A stretch of DNA of 64,000 bases. Source: Paramecium octaurelia. Taxonomy: Eukaryota; Ciliophora; Oligohymenophorea; Peniculida; Parameciidae. The position numbers and the translations under genes were made by a program. Location: assembly GCA_905182995.1 (NCBI GenBank), contig CAJJDP010000078.1:186001-250000 (forward strand), in the 5' to 3' direction. A model generated the notes under the pieces. It made no database searches and was not told the DNA's origin. It worked only from the letters and a program-made list of their open reading frames with translations. Below are positions 22,596-34,571 of the stretch, piece by piece; position 1 is the first letter of the stretch, and each line of letters starts with the position of its first letter.

Positions 22596-25260
22596 ATGTC
22601 TCAATTGTCTAGATAGATGAAGAAGATCGGTAATTACTAGCTAGGCGATTTGCTAGGTAGAGGTTCGATTGGTACTGTGTACAAAGGATTGAATTTGGAA
22701 TTAGTAATAAACACACAATAATAGAGGGAACACTTGTGGCAATAAAACAAGTGTCAAGAGCCACACTGAAAGAAGATCAGTATAAAGCATTACAACAAGA
22801 AATCTATCTATTGAAGAAGTTGAAGCATGAAAATATTGTCAAATACATTGATTGCATAGAGACTGATCAATTTCTGAATATCATTCTTGAATACATCGAA
22901 AGTGGCAGTTTGGCAAGCATTCTAAAGAAGTTTGGATCATTTCCAGAGTCTTTGGTAGCCATTTATGTTAAACAAGTATTGAAAGGCTTGGAGTATTTGC
23001 ATTAACAAGGAATTGTCCATAGAGACATAAAGGGTGCCAATATTTTGACTACCAAAGATGGGTAATTTTAATCATGAGATAATCAAGTACTGTTAAATTG
23101 GCAGACTTCGGAGTGGCCACAACTTTGTCTGATGATACGACACAAAGTAATAACATAGTTGGTACTCCATATTGGATGGCACCTGAAGTAATAGAAATGT
23201 CAGGACATCTATCTACATCCTGTGATATATGGTCACTTGGATGTACAGTCATAGAGTTATTGACAGGGAATCCACCCTACTTCGATAGATTATAATATGC
23301 TGCAATGTTTTAAATTGTCCAACGGGATTGTCCTCCCTTACCAGAAGGAATCTCAAATGAATGCAGAGACTTTCTAATTCAATGTTTCCAAAAGGATCCC
23401 ACTCTAAGGGATGATGCCACCACTATGCTCAAACATCCATGGATCACTAAAAGTTGGCATATAGTTCAAGGACCCAATCTGCCTGAAGAAGTCACAAATA
23501 CTATACGAAATCACATTGTAGATCAATCCAATTTCGGAACATTTATCACAGACTCATTCATCGAGTAAGTACCATAATTAGTTCAATGTTAATCACCTAG
23601 AAAAATTGATAAAAGCAGTGCAGTAAGAGACTCTTAATTGGATTCACTTAGATAACTTAAATTAAGAACCAGTCATCAAATTAAATAAAATGGATTTTGG
23701 GGCTAAAATGAAGATGGCAAAAGCATGAGAGAAATTAATGATCTTATTACTTAATTAACAGAATAAAGTGATAATTCTTAGATTATTAAAAATTTAGAAT
23801 AGTTAAAAGATACTATTCCCAATGATAAATGTAAAGAATATTTCATTCATACTGGTTTAACATCATTATTGGAAATTATAGAGAGATATATGCCACTCTA
23901 TTGTGAAAATAATTCATAAGATTAACCATTATAAATTTTAAAATTGATATTTGAATTAATAAATATTGTTGTAGATTAGAATCCTTAATTATTAGAATTA
24001 TCATGCTATTTAGGAGCAGCAACATTTTATCAATAAATCACTTCCTCTGAATTTCATAAAGAACTAAGAGTTGAAGCTGCCTATTTTTTGGGATAGTTAA
24101 CCTACTTTAAAGAAGGATACCTTCTCTCAATAGGAGGATTGGATAACCTCTTAGAATTGATTGACACATCAGATATCTCCAACAATATTGATTTAATTGG
24201 TTTAGCTTTAGATACTATAATCCTACTCTATGATCTTAATACAATAAGTTAAAGAAATCTAAGTAGACTATTAACGAGTAAATTCATCACTTACAGACTT
24301 GTACTTATAGCTGAACAAATTCAAAATATAGATGTTAATTTAATGATCAAATCATTGAATATTTTAGTGATATTGGCTAAATGTGATGATAAAATTGTTA
24401 AGTAATCGCTTTGTGAAAAAGAGGTAATCACTAGATTAGCCACTTTTCTTAATTAAAATTAAGAATAATCACTCATAAAAACCATTAAAATATTTAGATA
24501 TCTATCCACTGAACCTAATCTTTAACCACATTTAGATGGATTCGCTATCATACCAAGAGCCTTAACTCTTTTAAAGAAAGACTTACCAAATTAAGGACCT
24601 ATGATTGCAGATATTTTAAGAATTATATTTTATCTTACAAAACTCAACCATGATAAATAAGAAGAATTGTGTCTTTATGAAGGTGTTCCTTTGTTGTTGG
24701 AACTATTTAAATTACCAAGTGATTTAGAAAACCAAATCTCAATGAAAAAGGCAGCTATCAGTATATTATGCTCATTAGCCACTTCTTCAGAAAGATGCAA
24801 ATTAAAACTATAAGAAAATGGGGGTATCAGCATTTATGTTGGATTACTAACAACTAATTTAAATATTACAAAGTTACTTGATACAATTGTTAAACTAATA
24901 GAACTGGATTAAACTCAACGCATCCCTCTTAGCAAAAATATTGATATTCTAGTGGCTTATTTTAAAAATAACACTGTTCCCATGTACCCAACATTAGTTA
25001 AAGTATTGCCCAAAGAATTTGGACTTAGTCTCTTATTTCGGAAGTAATTGTTAGAACTATTAATACAGAAGGATTAAAGTCAATTGAACCTCAAACATCT
25101 GCTACAGATACTATACTATCTATTAGAGTCTGATTCAATCAAAATTAAAGATATTTTTAGGAATTCTATTCTATAGCAATTGATAGAGTAGGAAGAACAT
25201 GGTCTGGCAGTTTAAGGCATTGTAAAGTAAATTAAGGAATTGATATTATTAAAATAATGA
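22596..25260 (+). CDS. MAP3K/Cdc7-like kinase with armadillo-like tail
   Basis: A protein of 871 residues. The kinase domain spans about residues 14-265: glycine loop [13 protein letters not shown] lysine, HRDIKGAN catalytic loop, DFGVA, and TPYWMAPEV. This is the STE/MAP3K pattern closest to fission yeast Cdc7, SepH and plant MAP3K-epsilon. Those relatives also carry an armadillo/HEAT-like C terminus; here about 480 residues of leucine-rich helices follow a polar linker. In those organisms the kinase acts in the septation or cytokinesis network, so a division role is a reasonable inference. Introns of 23 nt (ending TAGAG) and 26 nt restore the frame and the exon total divides by three. All catalytic residues are present. 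The stop abuts the stop of the next gene with no base between. Confidence 0.85.
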
Positions 25261-25584
25261 TCATAGATCGTGTACATGAGCTTGTCTTTTTTCTTTGCCC
25301 TTTAATTTTGGTTACATCTCCTCCTCATCTTTCTTATAATCTAATTGCTTCTAGGCTTGCTTTAATTTCTTTTCTTATTGTTCCAACCTCTTGGCATTGT
25401 TTTTCTTCTCTTCCTCGTCAGACCAATCCTCATCTTTATGCTATTATTCCTGCCTTTTTTATTTTTATTGATCTCTTTGCTATGCCTCTACTTTATTGTT
25501 CCTCTTATTATTATTGTTCCTAGTCCGAGATTTTACATTGCGATTGTCACCATCTGCCATGAAGTCGTTGTCTTCTAAATCCAT
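25261..25584 (-). CDS. Low-complexity charged protein, 107 residues
   Basis: An intronless frame from MDLEDNDFM to TGA at 25261-25263. It is rich in Lys, Glu, Gln, Asn and Asp, including EDWSDEEEKK, and is probably disordered or helical. It could be a small nuclear or RNA-associated protein, but composition is all there is. Its stop codon begins at the base next to the stop of the kinase gene, so the two transcripts must overlap at their 3' ends. Confidence 0.5.
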
Positions 25585-26711
25585 TTAAATTTATTTATTT
25601 AGGTTGGTATTAAATTTTAGGATAGTTGATCATATGATAATTCATCATATTTAAAATTTACCATCCTATTTAAATTTTCAATTTTATATTTGTACGTAAT
25701 ATTTTCATTTGTTTGATGTCTAAAACACTATGTGAATTATAAAATTTCTTTATCTTGGAATAAGGAGAGATAACAATAAGAGCATGTGTATATATATATA
25801 ATACTATAAATGACTATGATAAATATGAAAATAATATATAATTTGAAGTAAACGTGGTAAGAAGAGGTTAATTCTTAGTGCGATGATTGAGAGAGAAAGA
25901 GTATGTAAAAAATAGATTGTAAAAGGGTTGACTATATACTATTAACATTAAAAGTATTCTAATGATGTTAAGTTGAGAAATAAGAATCACATAATTATGG
26001 AATTGTGTCACAATAAATGACTGTCTAAAATTTAAGGTCCTCAGCTCTAGTTTAGCAGGAAAGATGCAATTTAATATTTAGCAAGAGGTTTAAGAAGATT
26101 TTAAGATTTTAAGAGATTAAATATAAGGTATAAAAATTAAAATTGTATTTTTATTGGTAAAAATTGAATTACGTAATCATAATTCAGATGCGATAAATAC
26201 TTACTTGATTTTGCCTTTATAAAAAGATTTTGAATATGGTTAAAGAATTGAATCAGTCAAACTTAGAACTCTTTTAATCTTGCAACAGAAGAAGTCTACA
26301 TAAGAAGCTAAAGAATAATCTATACTGAATATTAAGATGGTTGACTTCTGAATTATTTGTATTAATTAATTTATAAAATCGGCTAATTTGATTTATTGAA
26401 GTGTCTTTTATAAGCTTACTGAATATTAAAAGCCAAATAAATGATGCGGTATTTAGAGGAACAGGATGAGGTAGTTATTGATTTCATCAATTTGAATTTG
26501 ATGAAAGCGAACAAAGCATGAAGTTCAAAAAAAGTCTTATTGCTTTGGATTCATAAATATATATTATCTTAGACTATTATAACTAGTAAACATTGTTTAT
26601 ACAGATATAAGAATGAGTTTAGAATAAAAAGGAAATCATTCTTCGCAACTGATATGAAACAGTAAGAAGTTTCTAAATTAAATAATTGAAAACATATATA
26701 TATATATAATT
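25585..26711. other. Gene-poor stretch with coding-like scraps
   Basis: No convincing gene. Short plus-strand pieces look coding-like (for example 25880-25990 and 26440-26520) but change frame and lack a consistent start and splice pattern. A (TA)n tract lies near 25790 and another at about 26696-26708. At over 1.1 kb this is one of the longest stretches without a confident gene in the window. Confidence 0.4.
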
Positions 26712-26957
26712 TCAATTAGCTATTGACGATTTTTAAGGAGTTACGGTTTTATTCTTTGTAAGTTACTCTTGTAGGGCATCCTTGACATCGGATTGCAATT
26801 TGATTTACTTTCTAATGGTTTTAGTTTGGCGATATTCGTCCAAAATAAGATGTGCTTTGATCCTCTGCTCTTTTTCTCTTTATTCCTTGTTGAATGTTGA
26901 CTCCATCATCATGGTTTTCTACATTGAGACTTTCTCTGATGCAATTACACATCCCAT
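26712..26957 (-). CDS. Small helical protein with MGC start
   Basis: An intronless frame of 81 residues starting MGCVIASEK, so Gly2 and Cys3 fit myristoylation plus palmitoylation. The rest is a charged amphipathic helix over about residues 15-75. No family is recognised. The end is followed at once by a (TA)n tract. Together with the genes at 17081 and 18721 it makes three short proteins with lipidation-type starts. Confidence 0.5.
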
Positions 26958-27098
26958 GTTTATAAATTATAATATAATATCAAATTATTGGTACTATTGT
27001 GTTCATAATCTTTTGCACTATCTACATTCTGATTGGTTACTCCTTATTGCAATATTACACAGTAACATAATGCAAGTAACTTACATAAGCTAGATTCA

Positions 27099-27490
27099 TC
27101 AGACAACAAAGAATTTCTAATAGAAATGGCAATGTTCTGATTTCCTCTACTATTACCTTCCCTTAGAGTCGGCATTCTTGATAAGTTTGAGTTTGAAAAA
27201 AAAAAATATTATTGCTCCCAAGGTCAATAACAATGAATATAACAATTGTGCTATTCTCTACATATGCAAACTCATCTTGAATGTCTTAGAACATAGAGTG
27301 ATTGATGGCAATATCATTAACATCAATGATAGGAGTGCCAATATGCTGATTGTTGTCTAACACATGTAAGTCATCGACACACTAACATTAACTAATTTCA
27401 TGCTCACATCAAGTAACGTGCACCACAAATCATACTAATCAACATTGAGAGTATTATCAATGCAAATTCGATGACTTTAAACTCTGTCAT
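27099..27490 (-). CDS. Small multipass membrane protein, 121 residues
   Basis: Starts MTEFKVIEF. A 26-nt intron (GTTACTTGAT...AATTAG, a GTT rather than GTA donor) joins a first hydrophobic exon to a second with two more strong hydrophobic segments (around ILALLSLMLMIL and LLLTLGAIIFFFF) and a polar, basic, Cys/His-containing tail. The exon total divides by three. Three membrane spans are likely. The family is not recognised. On the plus strand this region is also open, but composition and the intron favour the minus strand. Confidence 0.45.
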
Positions 27491-27691
27491 CTATTCATCC
27501 TTAAATTACAAAGCTATTGAATTCACATACAGTATGGGTATGTCTTACAAATTTACACATTCTGGCTCATTTTCAATCACAATCTGATAACTTGAATACA
27601 TTAATTTATTATTATAATAAAAATAGGTGAAACCAATACTTTGTAGCACACATATAAACAAAAACATATAAATTATACATTTATATTATAT

Positions 27692-28888
27692 TCATTAAAA
27701 GAATTTTTACCATTCTAAGTGATAATAATTTATATTTACATCTAAGTTATTCTCCATTGAAATCTGGAATTACCACTTTGTATTCTACATATAAATCTCC
27801 GTGCTGAGATGAAAACTCATGTTGTGGCATTCCTTCCCCTTTTATGATTTACACTTCTCCAGGCTTTGTAATGCCTTCCTTATCAATTCTCACAAAATGA
27901 TTATCAAGATGTTTAATTTTCTTTTTGAAACCAAGTAAGGCTTCCTTCAATGTAATTTCAACTTTGCATCTCAAATCAGTTCCTTATCTTTAAAAGAACG
28001 CATGAGGTATTTATTCAATTTAAAAGACTAGATCAGAAGTGCCAGAATCATTACGTTCATCAGCCATATTCTCATATTTCTATATAATTTATCTATGCAT
28101 AAGATTACAATAGTTTATTTGTCCTAGATTCCTTTCTCTATATACAAACTAATATTATCAGCTCCAGGAATGATCTAAGAATCACAAATATTCTATTACT
28201 TTATCTCCTTTACAAAGATGGCATTTTTTTTTGATGATCTTTCCTGTTCCATAACATCTTTCACACGTGGCTTGGAATGTTTAAAAAACTTAAATTGTCA
28301 ATAAATTAGCATACATCCAAAACCCACTTATTGTCTTTTCTAGACACTACCAACACCTTTACAAGTTGGACATGTTTCTACTAGATCTGGATCATCAGCT
28401 CCTGAACCTCTACAATGTGGGCATAATATTTATTTAGTCAAATAAACTGGGATCTCTTTGCCATTGTAAATATCCTCCAAAGTGACTCTAACCTTCACCT
28501 TCAATTCTGGACCCTTTCGTTCTCCTTACTATTCTCTTCCAAAAAATGATCCGAATATATCAAATGGATCATGATGCTACATTCCCTGACTATTAAGCCC
28601 GTCAACTCCTCCCTTATCATATTTTTTCCTTTATTCTGGGTCTGATAGTACCTCATAAGCTAAAATTATATGATCCCAAATACCCACGTTGATTTTCGAG
28701 AATTTTTCATTTGCACCTGGATCTCCTTGATTTCTATCGGGATGGTATTGTTGCGATAGTTTACGGTAAGCCTTCTTGATGTCTTAAACTGAAGCATTTG
28801 GAGAGACTCCCAAGATATCGTAATATTCTCTATGTACGGCACAATAAATAGATATTAGAAGTGTAAATAATGTGAGTGATAGCTTCAT
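27692..28888 (-). CDS. ER-lumenal DnaJ (ERdj3/Scj1-like)
   Basis: A full DnaJ protein. A signal peptide ([17 protein letters not shown]) is followed directly by a J domain (residues 19-88) with the HPD motif at about 28736-28741, a Gly/Phe-poor linker, a zinc-binding region with [24 protein letters not shown] and CHLCKGDK motifs, and the C-terminal substrate-binding domain. It would deliver unfolded clients to the ER Hsp70 (BiP), which fits an organism that packs much secretory protein. Introns include a 28-nt one within the J domain and a 26-nt one within the zinc region. There is no KDEL-type tail at the end, which reads QKFFQ, as in other soluble ERdj3 proteins. Its ATG overlaps the TGA of the upstream kinase gene. 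Confidence 0.85.
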
Positions 28889-30382
28889 TATTTTTATTAA
28901 TCAAAGACAAAGGCCTTCTCATTATTATGCACTTGATATTCATAGCCAACAAACTGATGCTGAACGTTGGGATCTCTTAACAATTGCATATTCTAACTGA
29001 TCAATTCAGCATTCTCTTCATCCTCGATCACTATTTGACGTTAATCGAAATTATCATCACTCGGATTTGGAATGAATGGTGCAGTGATTTCTCTGTTTTA
29101 TAATTTTGACCATGGGAAATTCTTAAACCATGGATGCAATTTAATTTCATAGCCCCCATTAAAACCAAGACGACATGCTGGTTTTCGTTGTATTAATCGA
29201 TTCACAAAATCAACAGCCTCTGCACTCCAATTTGGAGGTACTTCGCTTGCTCTAATTTATACCTATCTGGCCAGTATTTGATCACGAATCTCCTATCTGG
29301 ATCGACCTACATATGGTCTCTATTTGAATAAATCGAAAATCATACTCTGCCCAACATAAACTCATATGCGATAACACCTAAAGCATAGTAATCCACTGCG
29401 TAAGTATGGTTCTATCTACACATCACTTCAGGAGCTAGTTGCCTATTAGGAAATACAACTTACCCATATAACCAGGAGTACCACTCGTGTCGCTTGAATT
29501 TTCAGGTTTCATGACTCGAGCAATACCTAAATCAGTAATATGAACAAAACCCTTTTCATCAAGTACCAGATTCTCAGGTTTGATGTCTCTGTGTATAATA
29601 TTGTTAGTATGTAAGTACTCAAGACCAATAAAAATAGAGGCCACAAAAAACTCTTATTATGATTGAATACTAATACTAGTTTGTTCCTCATTAAATCGTC
29701 TCATTCTTCCAATGTGGAATCTCAAATCACCTCCGCGCATGTAATCCATCACTAGGTACAAGTTCTCTCGATCTTGAAACGCATAGTACATATTAATCAA
29801 GAATGTATGCTTGAGTTGACTGAGTAGCATACGTTCATTCATCACTGAGTTCACACTCTTCTTTGTTATCACCAACGCTTTGGACATCTCCTTCATTGCG
29901 TATTAGTGTCCAACTTTCTTGACCTTCCATACTTTCCCAAATCCACCAATTCCAATTACATATTCAAATGTAAATGACGCTTTCCCCATCTATTTTGTAT
30001 CTGAAACCTTTGGACTTACGACTTGTGGCTCTTTGTTCTCCTTCCGAACCTTGGCTGAGTCATTTCGAATATGAATTGGTCCTGTTGGTGTCTTTGCTGA
30101 TGTGGCAATTGCACGAGCCTTTGCAAGGAGCTAAGTCATTGAATCTTTATGTCCTTCTGAGGGGGACTTCACTTTCTATTGTTTCATTAATGTGGTCAAT
30201 TTAGACAAATCAATTGATGTGTTCTTGCTTTGAAATTGACCTTTAGGCATATGAGCTTAAGTCGGAGATACTGCAGGACTCTAAATAGTATATTATGAAG
30301 GACTCTTTTATTTTGATAATAGAATATTAATGAGTTTATTGTTTGGGCTGTTTGCATCACTCAACTTAGGAGCTTGCTTCAT
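28885..30382 (-). CDS. AGC-family protein kinase, 472 residues
   Basis: A polar, Ser/Gln-rich N terminus of about 150 residues precedes the kinase domain: GIGGFGKVW loop, AMKEM lysine, [15 protein letters not shown] in place of DFG, and TPGYMAPEV. Tail motifs resemble the STK32/YANK group ([28 protein letters not shown]). Introns of 24, 29 and 26 nt restore the frame and the exon total of 473 codons is exact. The DFG Phe is Leu, a change found in some active AGC kinases, so activity is likely. A paralog with the same DLG lies at 40564. The stop TGA shares bases with the start ATG of the DnaJ gene downstream. Confidence 0.85.
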
Positions 30383-30434
30383 AATATTTAATTAATAAAC
30401 AGCTTTCAATTAAATACTGTAGTATGTTCAAATC

Positions 30435-30640
30435 TCAGTGATCATATAATTCAACCCTTTTGTGCATCCTTTCTGGTGAGGGAATGAATTGAAAATCGAG
30501 AAAATCCCTTTAATAACTAAACAAGCCAAAAATATCCTCAGCATTTGAAAAATTAACAACCTATTATTTCACAAAACGAGGACTTAACTAGTATATGATT
30601 GAGAATTGCAATAGAGTCTTACTTTGAATAATTTCAACAT
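30435..30640 (-). CDS. Small protein, 56 residues
   Basis: Starts MLKLFK. A 35-nt intron (GTAAGACTCT...ACTAG) joins it to an exon reading LSPRFVKQQ and ending RVELYDH, and the total divides by three. The intron is long for this genome, so the model is tentative. Without the intron the downstream exon is also open in another start context. The family is not recognised. Confidence 0.35.
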
Positions 30641-30778
30641 TTTTCTTGAATTTGTCCGTCTTTTTTATTTTCTTAACTTAGCAAGGATTAATACTAAAAA
30701 TAAATGTATATGATATAATTTTAGGATTATTAGAACTAAATTGGTTAAATATTTAATTATTCAAGAATCAATAGTTGA

Positions 30779-33700
30779 TCATCTAGCCTAGTTGCGGCAA
30801 TTCTCTAAATTTTTCTGCGTCACAGAGGCAAGCACGTTTTAAGGAATATAATTTAGTTCAGCCATTTTTGATAGATCTCTATTAGGTTGTTACACAACAG
30901 TATTTCCAATAGTTTAAATAAACTAATAATGAGCTTTAAGTAGAGGAATCATTTCTTGATTCACATAAGTAACCAATTGACCATATGTTTTTGAATCATT
31001 TTACACCTAGTGTTCTGATACTAAACTAACACTAATGTCATTGTATTTCATCCATTTTTCCAAAAAAAAGTTATATATATAAATATAATTGTGTCCTTCC
31101 CATGCAGATCCAAAATGAATGACAATTGAATGAATCCTATACTGAAATTAACTTGAAGCTTAATATTAATTAATTATCGATTATTATTTCCTATACTCTT
31201 CCTCTTTGATTTTTTATTTATTTAGATTCACGTCTATTCTTATTTTTAATTACTCTATCACATACGTAAAACTACCATCTTCTTCATATGTTTTAAGGAC
31301 ACCTACTAGACATGAATGCTATTATTTAAGTATCTAGATGTCTTTTTATAACTCATTAATCTTGTTTTGTAAAATGGAGATTTCTTCTTTTTTATTTATA
31401 TTGTTATTATTGTATATACAAAGTTCAAGATTCAATGAGTTGTCGATAATAAATTCATCGTTTAACTTTATAATCGATCCTAGAAATACTGAATTATCTT
31501 ACTATTTCTAAAATTAATTCTATTAACAGAAATTCTTAGCAATTTAGGCAACTCTAGGATTTTATTTGTAAATTCATTTAATAAAAATGTTCGAATATTC
31601 CTGTGATTCAATGTCGCAACCAGATTAGGATGATATTCTCTCTGATTATTATCATTCAAAAAAACTATTTAAAAAAGTCCATTCATTTGTTGATTCCCGA
31701 ACAATTCCACTCGTTAAATATTGGTTTCCATTAGATTCTATAGATGTAATCTACGAATCGATTTATCAAATTTGTTTAAAATTAGATTAAAAATTTCAAC
31801 TATGTCTTATTAAACTCCAATATATTGTTTTTCTTGGGCATCCCAACACATGTTATTTAAGGCATCTTAAGGATTGACATATTCTAAATTAGAAGCTGTG
31901 AGTTATAGGAATAATCTTTGTATATGCAAGATAAATTTTTGAAATATCTACTTTAATAGAAAATTATTACATCCTTTTCACCATTCTAGCACTCAATCGA
32001 AAGTCTAAATAACTAAGGGATTTGATGACAATATTATAAGATAGAATTTATTGAACAAGTATTGCCTATGTTAGCCAATCCAACATATTAGTCTTTTCTC
32101 CTCAATCCCGAAGGTCGATAATAACAATTACTCTACTAAAATTACTAATAATAGTTTATGTTAAATTATTCAAACCCATTTGCTTATTAAACGCGAATCT
32201 TATAACATAATTTGTGATGTTTACATCAGGTTGAGGAATTATTTACATCTAACCAGAAGGAGGTTCCTAGTAACCATCAATCAGATAGGAGTCAAATTTA
32301 TTCTAATCTCCTTTTGCCAATTCCCAGCACTTTCGAATATTTACTTCTCCATAGCCCATCTCTTTATAAGCTTGGATGACATTATCTGGAATAAATTTCA
32401 TTATTTATTTATTTTTTATTTTATTTATTCATTTTTTTTGTATCAATTATTAAATTCAATATTCAACTCTTCATCAAGTATCTTTATATTTTCTCTATTA
32501 GTATTCTGAATCCTTTCTATATGACTTGGATTCAAGCCATCCAAAAGTTGACTTCCTTGGAGAATTTCCCTTGATATGTCTCCTTGATTTATTTGCACCT
32601 TTCTGAAGATTTCAGATATTGTCTTCTAATACCCTCTCAAATTTTAAATCTATTATTGCTAAACATAGACTAAAAAACATCCATTCTTGCGAGTATCATT
32701 TAAGACTAAATCTTCACTCACAATAGACACTTCAAAATCGCACATCCTATACCATTATTCTTCATGAAAGTTATAGATGTATATGTAAAATAAGTGATCA
32801 TTCTCCTCTTATATTTCAATGACTGTTGCTTATAGACAGTAAATGTATTTAGAATTTTAGCTATCATCTCTCGGAATAACATTCATATTAAACGGTAAGT
32901 ATTTTTATAATTACTTCTCTTTATCCTGCCTATCTACTTTTAAGTGTTGTACTGTTTCTTCCTAAATGAGAACCTTTTCACTTAGAATAGAACTGGCTAC
33001 ATGTAATGAGTTATAAATTTGTTATGCTACTATCAATCATTATTAATACATTTTTTGATTTCTTTAATAGTATCCTCATTGACCTGATCCTCAAAAATTT
33101 ATAAAACTTAATCTGCTTTCGCTGAAGAAAATAAAATTTCTAAATCTATTTTTTAACTAAACCAATAATCCACATTGTTTTGACTGTTTTCTTATTCTTT
33201 TTCCCTTCTGTTTATTTAAAAAGCCCAATAAGTTTTGAAAGATTATTTTTATTTAAGCGATTAAAGATTTTCAATCTGTTTTAACAAAGATAAATGAAAT
33301 GATCTATCCTCTTATTCGAATTTCAAGTATATAGATTTTTATCCACCCTTTTTGACATTTACAAATGATTAAAATGCATTATCAAATATTGAAACGTGGT
33401 TCTATTTATTTATATCCATTAAACATTTGTTAATTATGTCCATATGATTTTCAAGTTGCTATGCAAAGTTTATCTAACCATCAATAATTATCAATTTGTT
33501 CAGTCTATTGGCTGCAACTAAAAGGTTAGAATCTTTAACGTATCTTTAATTTGAAAGAATGAAAGAGCTAAATAAATATTGCAATTCATTTAGATATTAA
33601 CTCTAAATAAGATACAAATATTACATTTTGATCAACCTTATTATTAAGATTAGGCAAGTTGAGGATTTACTCCACTAATTCTTGATTTTAGAAAAGCAAC

Positions 33701-34275
33701 TAATAAATGCAATTAAAGAATCCCGTCCCTTCATTTCTTTTTATTCCTATTGCAGATTTATGTATTCGTAATTACAATTCATTATTCTTATCCTCATTTT
33801 CCCTATTTCTTAATAAGGATTGACTTTCTTTAATTATTGTGTTATTTTCCCACTCAAAATTCTCTAACTATTGTAGAAAGTCCCTTAATTAAACTATTCT
33901 TTTATTTTTCTCTTGCATCCAATCAGGTTTATCAATCTATTCTATTTGCTCTGAATTTCTTAAGAAATTCTTTAATTGCAATGAAGTCTGGACTTTACTT
34001 TATTCTAAAGTATCTCTCTTTTGAGAGCCTTGAGAATGAACCATCATTTATTATTATAATTCTTATTCTTCTTACTTCAAATAAGCTTAAGCTGCTTGTC
34101 TCCTGTTTAATGGCACTAAATCATCACTTAAAAATTCTCCTGCTTCCAGAATAAAATCAGTCGACCTCACCATATCCCATTAAAAGTACATTAAAATTGA
34201 AATAATCAATAGTTTAGAGCGCTTAAAAATTTCCATCAAATGCTATATGTCTTCCTTTTACTATGAGGTTAACAT
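30779..34275 (-). CDS. USP25/28-like protein lacking the catalytic Cys
   Basis: A very long minus-strand gene, about 1,100 residues. The N terminus (MLTSQQKEDIQHLMEIF) resembles a UBA-like helix bundle, followed by a polar Gln-rich region. At about 33700-33760 lies the USP 'Cys box' (IGIKRNEGTGFFNC), where the usual T-C-Y is T-G-F, so the nucleophile is missing. Near the C terminus (31080-31145) is the His box, reading HSIVIHFGSA and then GHNYIYIYN, with its His kept. This arrangement is closest to USP25/28. It would be a catalytically dead deubiquitinase that may still bind ubiquitin. Internal introns exist but were not all fixed. An in-frame upstream Met at 34320 is an alternative start. 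Confidence 0.65.
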
Positions 34276-34571
34276 TGTAATATTTTAAATAATAATTTAT
34301 TATTAGTAATTATATTTCATTTTTGTAAGTTTCCTTTAGGCCTATTCCTAATAGAATTATTTATTAGAGAAAGTATGATATATATCGAAATTCCCTTTAA
34401 TAAAACAATCATATTATAATAATTCAATTCAAAATGCCTATTATTATACTTATAATTATTTATAATGTCAACTTTCTAAGAAAGATTTAAGGGTAAAACA
34501 ACTGTTATGGGAAGGAATGGAATGGAGTCCGTTCTTAATACTTGTTAATAGCCTATTAAGAAAGACTTTGA

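Noticed and set aside
27178-27600. Plus-strand open frames that look coding.
   Set aside because: The minus strand gives a spliced membrane protein with an exact frame and stronger composition bias; the plus frames have no start and conflicting phases.
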